Shown: positions 1-6,020 of the stretch, piece after piece
Layout of the letters: each line of letters opens with the position of its first letter
Numbering within the stretch: the first letter of the stretch is position 1
Assembly: GCA_002721365.1 (NCBI GenBank)
Contig: PBKC01000023.1
Location: forward strand, 1-35,457
Origin: Rhodospirillaceae bacterium
GTDB taxonomy: Bacteria; Pseudomonadota; Alphaproteobacteria; GCA-2721365
Direction of reading: 5' to 3'
Length of the DNA stretch: 35,457 nucleotides
Position numbers and translations under genes: made by a program
Notes under the pieces: model-generated
The model's database searches: none
Seen by the model: only the letters and a program-made list of their open reading frames with translations
What the model was told of the DNA's origin: nothing

Positions 1-809
1 CGGAACCAGTTGAGCTTCAGCTGCAGGTTCTCGTCGAACGGCCGCGGTCCCTGATGGTGGAAGTAGTCGTGGAGATAGCCCCACAGGCAGCGGGCCGCAT
101 AGCAGTCGGCGGGGTCCATGGCCGCAGATGCGCGGGCGGCATGGCCGAACAGGGTGTCGCTCCTACCCAGCAGCCGCTCGACCACCGGCAGGGTGTGGCG
201 TTCGTAGATCGCCTGGAACTTGTTGAAGAAGAACATCGCGTAGTTCTGCGACTCGACGAGGTCGCGGCCGGCGATGTTCTCGGGGAAGAAGACGATGCAG
301 TTGCCCGTCATGAAGCCGGCCGAGGCGGCCCGCAGGCGAAGCGACTGGCATTTGTTCTTGGGGTGCGGGAACGCCGCGGCGGCCTCGTCGCAGACCGCGG
401 GCTCGTCCCGGAACGCCCAGAAGAACTCCAGGAAATGACCGCGCGGGGCCGGGCCGTTGGTGGCGAGGATCGGCGCCAGGACGACGACGTCCTCGCCGTC
501 CGCCGGCGGGATCAGCGCTTCCCGCGTCGCGTCGAACGCGGGCGTGCGGTCGAGGCCGCGGACGATCCAGCGATCGACGTCGGCGCGGACCGCGGCGCCG
601 ACGTCGGCACGCCCGGCGCGGATGGCGAGATCGTGGAAGTCGGCGGCGATCATCCTCAAGGACGCCACTGCGGCATCGGTCGGCTCGGCGAGCGCGCCGG
701 TCTCGGTCTGGAGGGTGCGGAAGGCGTCGACCTGCCCCGCGAGTGCGGCGGCGAGGCCGGCGAAGTCCGTGCCGGGGCGATGGGGACGTTGGTGCAGGGG
801 CTCGGCCAT
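1..809 (-). CDS. Protein of unknown function, 3' end cut by window edge
   Basis: Fourth gene of the minus-strand unit. An ATG at 809 follows the TGA of the dioxygenase gene by 3 bp, so the two are translationally close. About 269 codons are visible and the frame is open to base 1. The product is soluble-looking, with no signal peptide or membrane segment. Recognisable stretches are GHFLEFFWAFRDEP, PHPKNKCQSLRLRAASAGF, and near the visible end LWGYLHDYFHHQGPRPFDEN, whose cluster of His, Asp and Glu could bind a metal. I faintly associate this pattern with an uncharacterised bacterial family (DUF6421-like) but am not sure. The position at the end of an amino-acid-modifying unit suggests a tailoring enzyme or condensing partner; that is inference. 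Codon use matches its neighbours. The reading frame is well supported; the function is unknown. Confidence 0.75.
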   Translation of the reverse strand, partial: MAEPLHQRPHRPGTDFAGLAAALAGQVDAFRTLQTETGALAEPTDAAVASLRMIAADFHDLAIRAGRADVGAAVRADVDRWIVRGLDRTPAFDATREALIPPADGEDVVVLAPILATNGPAPRGHFLEFFWAFRDEPAVCDEAAAAFPHPKNKCQSLRLRAASAGFMTGNCIVFFPENIAGRDLVESQNYAMFFFNKFQAIYERHTLPVVERLLGRSDTLFGHAARASAAMDPADCYAARCLWGYLHDYFHHQGPRPFDENLQLKLNWF

Positions 810-812
810 CGC

Positions 813-1475
813 TCACGCACCTCCGTCGAGGTAGTGGGCGTGGTCGGGGGTGCTGAAGACCAGCACGTCCCGCCAGGCGGGCTCCCCCGCCTCCGCGGCC
901 GCGATCGGCGAGGTGTCGTGGAAGGTCAGGCGGTCGTCGAAGCTCGCCAGCTCGCCCGGCCGCAGGACATCGTTGAGGAGCACCCGGTCCTGGCGGTCCC
1001 AGACGGTGGTGACGCCGGACTCCTCGGTGATGTTGCGGCGGGCGGCGACGTAGATGCCGACCCAGTCGTTGCCATCGCGGTGCTTGCCTTCCGGCACCGG
1101 CATGCCGGGTGCGCGGGTGCGGATCATGTGGACCGACAGCGTCGCGACAGGGCTCCCGATCAGCGCCACCCATTCGGCGGCCAGCACTTCCAGCGCCGAG
1201 GAACGGAGCAGCGGCGCCGGCAGGTCGTCGTAGTGGCGGGCGATGCCGCCATAACCTTCGATCGGGTTGTATTCGGCCGACTGATAGAGCGGCAGGCGCG
1301 GGAGCGGACGCAGGCCGTCGGTGCAGTCGAAGCGCGAGGCGGCGCGGTAGCGATAGCCCCCCGCGCAATAGGGGTCGCGGGACAGCAGGTCGAAGGTCGG
1401 GCGGATGGCGGCCAGCGTGGCCTTCGACGCGATGCGAGCCACCGGCACGGTGGCGGCTTCGGCGATGATCGTCAT
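813..1475 (-). CDS. 2-oxoglutarate/Fe(II)-dependent dioxygenase, amino-acid hydroxylase type
   Basis: The 220-residue product looks like a member of the 2OG-Fe dioxygenase family that includes L-isoleucine 4-hydroxylase (IDO) of Bacillus and BsmA (Pfam 2OG-Fe_Oxy_2). Visible support is an H-x-D motif at His132/Asp134 (in KHRDGND), a distal His186 (in LTFHDTSP), and Arg202 about 16 residues later, where the family usually carries the 2-oxoglutarate-binding Arg. Characterised relatives hydroxylate or sulfoxidise free aliphatic L-amino acids in the cytoplasm, using O2 and 2-oxoglutarate and releasing succinate and CO2. The ATG at 1475 lies 34 bp after the BacA-like gene, and the next gene starts 3 bp after this stop. 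The substrate here is unknown; the neighbours suggest an amino acid or its shikimate-derived precursor. The family call is fairly firm, the substrate is inference. Confidence 0.8.
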   Translation of the reverse strand: MTIIAEAATVPVARIASKATLAAIRPTFDLLSRDPYCAGGYRYRAASRFDCTDGLRPLPRLPLYQSAEYNPIEGYGGIARHYDDLPAPLLRSSALEVLAAEWVALIGSPVATLSVHMIRTRAPGMPVPEGKHRDGNDWVGIYVAARRNITEESGVTTVWDRQDRVLLNDVLRPGELASFDDRLTFHDTSPIAAAEAGEPAWRDVLVFSTPDHAHYLDGGA

Positions 1476-1509
1476 GGCGTCTTCCTCGAAAGCGGCGGGG
1501 CGGGGCCGG

Positions 1510-2046
1510 TCAGCGGGCGAGAATCGGCAGGTGCAGGGTGAAATCCATCGGCACCGGTCCGAAGTCGCGGAGCACGATCAGCCCGTGGCGTTCCGCCGCC
1601 GGCAGGGTAGTGATGCAGGAATCGGCGGTGCCCTCCGCACAGACCGCGGCGGCGCGGGCGTTGCTGTTCACCAGCAGCCGGGCGAGGTGCGGCGGGGCGA
1701 GCTTCTGCGGCGCGGGATGGGTGGCCACCGTGGCGGGGGCGTCGTCGCCGGCGATCGCCAGGACCATGTGGTGGGTCGGGACGACGAAGCTGCCGGCGAT
1801 CGCCAGCCGGTCGAGATTGGCAAAGACGAGGGTGTGGAGTTCCGGATAGACGGCGCAGCCCAGCAGGGCGACGTCGTCGGCGACCGGCATCTCTTCCAGC
1901 GCGTCCTCCAGCGTGTCGTGCAGGTAGACGTCGCCGCTGCGACCGGCGCGGCGGAACCACTCCTGTGCCGCCTGCTCGCAGTTCGTGCCGGTGGGGCCCA
2001 GGGTATAGAGACGGGTGATGCGGTCGAGGGAGGAGATCGTGTTCAT
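1510..2046 (-). CDS. BacA-like prephenate decarboxylase/dehydratase-fold protein
   Basis: The 178-residue protein has the prephenate-dehydratase (periplasmic-binding-like) fold signature near its start, TLGPTGTNCEQAA (residues 15-27), then LHDTLEDAL (42-50), THPAP (109-113), LVNSNARAAA (125-134) and an Asp-Phe-Gly-Pro-Val-Pro-Met segment at 161-167. These segments fall in the same order and spacing as in BacA of Bacillus subtilis as I remember it. BacA is the non-aromatising prephenate decarboxylase that opens the bacilysin/anticapsin pathway, with relatives in salinosporamide and aeruginosin synthesis. There is no C-terminal ACT domain, so it is not an ordinary phenylalanine-pathway P-protein. 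A plain dehydratase making phenylpyruvate is the main alternative. The ATG at 2046 has GAGAG upstream. It lies 44 bp after the adenylation gene and 34 bp before the dioxygenase gene. I give no symbol because the activity is unproven. Confidence 0.75.
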   Translation of the reverse strand: MNTISSLDRITRLYTLGPTGTNCEQAAQEWFRRAGRSGDVYLHDTLEDALEEMPVADDVALLGCAVYPELHTLVFANLDRLAIAGSFVVPTHHMVLAIAGDDAPATVATHPAPQKLAPPHLARLLVNSNARAAAVCAEGTADSCITTLPAAERHGLIVLRDFGPVPMDFTLHLPILAR

Positions 2047-2090
2047 CGAGCTCTCATTGGTTCGGGTTCAGGGCGGGAAGCGATAGGTGT

Positions 2091-3647
2091 TCAGGCGATC
2101 GAGGCGGCCAGCCGACGTTCGGCGGCAAGCGCCTGCAGGGCCTTAAGGTCGACCTTGCCGGTATCGCGGCGGGGTACGTCCTCGGGCGCGAGGTGATGGA
2201 AGGCGTCGGGGATCATCTGCGGCGGCAGGGTCCGGCGGAGCGCCTGCACCGCGGTCGCCTTGTCGACCGAGGCGCGGTTGGAGACCAGGAATGCGTCCAG
2301 GCGGTTGCCGGCGACCGGGTCGGGGGTGGTGACGATGATCGCGTCGGCGATCGGCAGCGCGTCCAGCAGGGCCGTCTGGATCTCGATTAGCGAGACGAGA
2401 TGGCCGCGGGTCTTCACCAGATCGTCGTCGCGGCCGAGATAGACGAAGTTGCCGTCGTCATCGACGGCGACCTTGTCGCCGGTCCGGTACAGCGGATAGG
2501 GCGATTCCGGGTTCATGAAGTTGGGGACCAGCACGGCGGCGCTGCGTGCCGGGTCGCCGCAATAGCCGGCCATGACCTGGATGCCGCCGATCCACAGCTC
2601 ACCGGTGCTGCCGGGGCCGACCGGCACCCGGTTCTCGTCCAGCGCATAGGCTTCGACCGTCGCCAGCGGCTTGCCGATCGGCATGTAGTCGGGTGCGTCG
2701 GCCGGAACGCCTTCGAAGTCGAAGAGCGTCGCCGTATTGCAGGTCTCGCTCGGCCCATAGCCGTGGCGGAAGCGGACATGGGGATGGGCGGCGGCGAAGG
2801 CCCGCAGCACCGCGGTCGGGCAGGATTCGCCGCCGTACCACAGCGTGCGCAGGTTGGAGAGGTCGTAGGCGGCGAGGTCCGCGTGGCGGCCGACGGCGGC
2901 GCGGAGCAGCGAGGAGATCAGCATGGTGTCAGTGATGCGGTGCTGGGCCATCGGCCTCAGCACGTCACCCGGCAGCATGGCGCGGTCGAGAAGGACCAGC
3001 GTGCCGCCCGCCGCGAGCGGAAGGAAATCGAGGGTGCTGGCATCGAAATGGAGCGGCGCGACGCTGAGCCAGCGCATCGACCGGTCATAGCCGCTGCACT
3101 GGACCACCGCGTCCAGGAAGGCGGCGAGGCTTTCGCGGCGGATCATCACCGCCTTGGGCGTCCCGCTCGTCCCCGAGGTGCAGATCATGTAGGCGATGTC
3201 GCCGCCTTCGGGTGCGCGGCGGCGTACCGAACCCGCGTCGGATGCGGCGGCTTCTGCATCCGTCACGTCGAGGAGGCGGAAGCCCGACTCGTCCCCCAGC
3301 CATGCCAGATGCCGGGAGTCCTGGGGATGCACCAGGACGGCGCCGATGCCGCAGGTCACCAGTGACTGACGCAGGCGAAGCATCGGCCAGCGTGGACTCA
3401 ACGGGACGTAGGCGGCCCCGACGCGCAGCAACGCCAGGATCGAGACGACGGCGTCGATACGCTTGCTTTGGAGGACCGCGACCCGCTGGCCGGGACCGAA
3501 GCCCGCTGCGGACAATAAGGCGGCGAGGTCCTCTACCCGGCAGGAGAGATCCCCATACGTGATTCCGCTTCCGTCAGGTCCGATGATGGCGGTGTCGTCC
3601 GCGTTCCAGCGGTCCGGAAGGCCGGGCAAAAGGGTCGGCATGTCCAT
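2091..3647 (-). CDS. Stand-alone amino-acid adenylation enzyme (ANL superfamily)
   Basis: The 518-residue protein is a complete adenylate-forming enzyme with the NRPS core motifs in order: A3 P-loop CTSGTSGTPKAV (156-167), A4 FDAST (201-205), A5 GYGPSE (296-301), A7 YRTGD (387-391), A8 GRDDDLVKTRGH (405-416) and A10 RRDTGKVDLK with the catalytic Lys498. Asp202 in A4 is the residue that normally grips the alpha-amino group, which favours an amino acid over a fatty or aryl acid. No thiolation, condensation or thioesterase domain is attached and no carrier-protein gene is visible nearby, so the aminoacyl adenylate must be passed to a partner outside the window, to CoA, or directly to an amine. 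It is the first gene of the minus-strand unit. The ATG at 3647 has AGAGG about 8 bp upstream; a second ATG at 3641 is possible. Confidence 0.87.
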   Translation of the reverse strand: MDMPTLLPGLPDRWNADDTAIIGPDGSGITYGDLSCRVEDLAALLSAAGFGPGQRVAVLQSKRIDAVVSILALLRVGAAYVPLSPRWPMLRLRQSLVTCGIGAVLVHPQDSRHLAWLGDESGFRLLDVTDAEAAASDAGSVRRRAPEGGDIAYMICTSGTSGTPKAVMIRRESLAAFLDAVVQCSGYDRSMRWLSVAPLHFDASTLDFLPLAAGGTLVLLDRAMLPGDVLRPMAQHRITDTMLISSLLRAAVGRHADLAAYDLSNLRTLWYGGESCPTAVLRAFAAAHPHVRFRHGYGPSETCNTATLFDFEGVPADAPDYMPIGKPLATVEAYALDENRVPVGPGSTGELWIGGIQVMAGYCGDPARSAAVLVPNFMNPESPYPLYRTGDKVAVDDDGNFVYLGRDDDLVKTRGHLVSLIEIQTALLDALPIADAIIVTTPDPVAGNRLDAFLVSNRASVDKATAVQALRRTLPPQMIPDAFHHLAPEDVPRRDTGKVDLKALQALAAERRLAASIA

Positions 3648-3693
3648 GGGCAGCCTCTCGACGATGCATGCAATCTATGGTCGTAAACATCAA

Positions 3694-3722
3694 CTTATAC
3701 AACCATTAAGACACATAATCCA
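3694..3722 (-). promoter_or_regulatory. Possible promoter of the amino-acid-modification unit
   Basis: On the minus strand a TATAAG box (3694-3699, five of six matches to the sigma-70 -10 consensus) lies about 46 bp before the adenylation gene's ATG. A weak -35 candidate, TGGATT (3717-3722, three of six), sits 17 bp upstream. The whole stretch 3661-3750 is markedly AT-richer than its surroundings, as expected of a promoter region. It is also the only intergenic space between this unit and the divergent pentapeptide gene, whose own promoter I cannot resolve. Confidence 0.3.
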
Positions 3723-3864
3723 TGCAACCAAAGCGAGCAAGACTTTTGTAGACATCCCGCCGAAAAGTCCGGATTCCCGGCATCTGGAAGCCTGATGGAG
3801 GTGTTCTAGTTCGGTTTGTGAGAGCCGCCTCGCGGGGCGGCATGGACAAAGCTGGAAAGAGGCA

Positions 3865-4311
3865 ATGATGCGAGCCGCTCTGGTGCTGATAACGGTCGTC
3901 GGACTTGCGGGGCCGGCACTGGCCCTTACCCCCGACCATGTCGAGCGGGTGTTGGACGGAAAGTCCTGCACCGGGTGCGATCTGGGTGGCGCGGGGTTCG
4001 AAGGCGCCAACCTCGCGGGCGCGGATCTGGCTTCGGCCAACCTGATGGCGGCCTATATGCCGGGCGCCGACCTGTCGAAGGCCGATCTCTCGGATGCGAA
4101 CCTGTCGGGCGCCAATCTCCGGTCGGCCAACCTTCGCGGCGCCAAGCTGACCGGCGCCGATCTGTCCGCGAGTCTGCTGAGCCAGGCCGATCTCACCGGA
4201 GCCGATCTCACCAACGCGCGGATCACCGGCACGGCGATGCTGGACAGCGTCTTCTGCCGCACCACCATGCCCGACGGCGCGGTCAACAATGTGGGCTGTT
4301 CCGGCAACTGA
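3865..4311 (+). CDS. Secreted pentapeptide-repeat protein
   Basis: The 148-residue protein opens with a signal peptide (about residues 1-21, cleavage likely after ALA-LA) and is then filled with A(D/N)L-x-x pentapeptide repeats from about residue 40 to 125. Such repeats fold as a right-handed quadrilateral beta-helix. A Cys-Thr-Gly-Cys pair (residues 35-38) precedes the repeats, and two more Cys lie near the C-terminus, so disulfides in the periplasm are plausible. Small exported proteins of this kind are widespread in alphaproteobacteria without known function. The gyrase-protecting (Qnr-type) role is unlikely because this protein is exported. The first ATG at 3865 follows AGAGG; ATG 3868 is an alternative. 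It stands alone, divergent from the adenylation unit, and ends 130 bp before the TPR gene. Confidence 0.85.
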   Translation: MMRAALVLITVVGLAGPALALTPDHVERVLDGKSCTGCDLGGAGFEGANLAGADLASANLMAAYMPGADLSKADLSDANLSGANLRSANLRGAKLTGADLSASLLSQADLTGADLTNARITGTAMLDSVFCRTTMPDGAVNNVGCSGN

Positions 4312-4441
4312 AATCCGGCGACGGTGCCCGAAGACGGGGAGTGGTAAGCTGACCGGCGCAACACCGATGAGGCCGGTTCATGCCCCGCCATTTCGCCCCT
4401 AGACCGACGGCCCTCGCCGGCCTCGTCCCGGATCGGGTCGC

Positions 4442-6010
4442 TTGACGGCCGAGTCGCCGGGCGCTGCACGTGCCGACCTGTTCGGGCAGAGGCTGCTCGC
4501 GGCAGCGCATCAGCGCCTGACTGCCAGTGACTTGGGGGAAGCGGAGCGGCTGACTCGCGCCGCGCTCGACCTGCCGGGGGCCGCCGGCACCATACGCGCA
4601 CGCCTTCTCAATCTGCTCGGCGGAATCCAGCGGGTGCACGGCGATCATGCGGCGTCTCTCAGCAGCTTCGACGCGGCGATCGCGGCGGACGAAAACCTCG
4701 CCGACGCGCATGCCAATCGCGCGGCGGCACTGATCGCGCTCGGGCGCTCCGCCGAGGCGCCTGCGAGTCTGGACCGTGCTTTGGCGCTGGACCCGTCGCA
4801 TCAGCAGGCGCTCAACACGGCAGGGGTCCTGCTCGCCGCGGCCAATCGGCTGGAGGCAGCGGTCGACTGCTATCGACGCGCCATCGATGCCGGTGCGTCG
4901 GACGTCGACACCCTATGTAATCTCGGCAATGCGCTGGGCCGGTTGGACCGGCTCGAGGAGGCGGAGGCGGCTTTCCTGGCCGCGCAGGCCCGCGACCCCG
5001 CCCAGCCGCGCCCATTCGCCGGTCTCGGCAAGGTCGCGATGGACGGGGGGCGGCTCGAACAGGCCGACGAGGATTATCGGGCAGTTCTGGATCGCGTGCC
5101 CAATGATGCCGATGCGCATATGAGCCGCGGCTTCATCGCCCTCCTCCGCGGCGATCTCGCGGCGGGATGGGCCGGATACGAATGGCGCTGGCGTCTCCGT
5201 GACGGTCCGACACCACCGCCCGAGCCCCGTTGGCGGGGCGAGGCGCTTGCCGGTCGCACGCTGCTGCTCCAGGCCGAGCAGGGTTTCGGTGATACGCTGC
5301 AGTGCGTCCGCTATGCGAAGCAGGCGGCGCGGCAGGGTGCACGCGTGATCGTTCGATGCCAGCGGCCGCTCGTCCGGCTCCTGGAAACCGCTCCCGGTGT
5401 AGACGTGGTGGTGGCTATGGAGGATTCGCTTCCGCGCTTCGATTTCGCCGCGGCGATGCTCGACCTGCCGGGACTGTTCGGGACGACCCTCGAAACGGTC
5501 CCGGCCGATATTCCCTATCTGACACCGCCTTCTCCGGTATCGCAGCTCGACGCAGCCCTCGGCGACGATCCTCGGCCGAAGGTCGGGCTGGTATGGGCGG
5601 GCAACCCGCGGCACCGCAACGACCGGAGACGGTCGCTGCCCGAAGACGCGGTGACCGAGCTGATCGAGGACGCGGCCGTCCGATTCTTCTCGCTTCAGAA
5701 GCCGGCTGCGTCGACTCCGGACGGCATGACGGACCTCGCCCCCATCCTCGACGATTTCGCCGACACTGCGGCAGCGATTGCCCGCTTCGATCTGGTCGTT
5801 TCGGTGGACACTTCAGTGGCGCATCTGGCCGGGGCCCTGGGAAAGCCCGTCTGGGTGCTGCTGCCGTTCGCACCCGACTGGCGCTGGATGGTCGGCCGGA
5901 CCGACAGCCCGTGGTACCCGACGATGCGCTTGTTCCGGCAAGAAGGGCGCGGCGACTGGCCGGGCGTCATCGCCCGTGTCCGAAAGGCACTATCGGACTT
6001 TCGTCCCTGA
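4442..6010 (+). CDS. TPR protein with C-terminal glycosyltransferase-like domain
   Basis: The 522-residue protein has several tetratricopeptide repeats in its first 240 residues (segments such as ADAHANRAAALIALGRSAEA and DTLCNLGNALGRLDRLEEAE). A GT-B-like domain follows, marked by LLLQAEQGFGDTLQCVRYA, GLVWAGNPRHRNDRRRSL and DLVVSVDTSVAHLAGALGKP, which resembles heptosyltransferase (GT9) and O-GlcNAc-transferase-like proteins. Such proteins are frequent near surface-polysaccharide and flagellar glycosylation loci; the acceptor is unknown. The start is TTG at 4442, because an in-frame stop at 4400 leaves no earlier start codon and the first TPR follows soon after. The gene is convergent with the exopolysaccharide operon, with only 10 bp between the two stop codons, so a shared role in glycan synthesis is plausible but not shown. 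Confidence 0.85.
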   Translation: MTAESPGAARADLFGQRLLAAAHQRLTASDLGEAERLTRAALDLPGAAGTIRARLLNLLGGIQRVHGDHAASLSSFDAAIAADENLADAHANRAAALIALGRSAEAPASLDRALALDPSHQQALNTAGVLLAAANRLEAAVDCYRRAIDAGASDVDTLCNLGNALGRLDRLEEAEAAFLAAQARDPAQPRPFAGLGKVAMDGGRLEQADEDYRAVLDRVPNDADAHMSRGFIALLRGDLAAGWAGYEWRWRLRDGPTPPPEPRWRGEALAGRTLLLQAEQGFGDTLQCVRYAKQAARQGARVIVRCQRPLVRLLETAPGVDVVVAMEDSLPRFDFAAAMLDLPGLFGTTLETVPADIPYLTPPSPVSQLDAALGDDPRPKVGLVWAGNPRHRNDRRRSLPEDAVTELIEDAAVRFFSLQKPAASTPDGMTDLAPILDDFADTAAAIARFDLVVSVDTSVAHLAGALGKPVWVLLPFAPDWRWMVGRTDSPWYPTMRLFRQEGRGDWPGVIARVRKALSDFRP

Positions 6011-6020
6011 GGTTGGGCGA

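Noticed and set aside
163..1368. Second minus-strand open frame across the dioxygenase and the partial gene
   Set aside because: It is an out-of-frame Arg/Pro-rich shadow of the two genes, which have recognisable motifs in another frame and normal start/stop spacing.
54..1541. Plus-strand open frame of 495 codons opposite the small biosynthetic unit
   Set aside because: The minus strand carries clear dioxygenase motifs and continuous coding there; the plus frame is Arg/Gly/Val-rich with no recognisable domain.
3865..4311. Qnr-like gyrase-protection role for the pentapeptide protein
   Set aside because: A signal peptide places it outside the cytoplasm and it is shorter than Qnr proteins.
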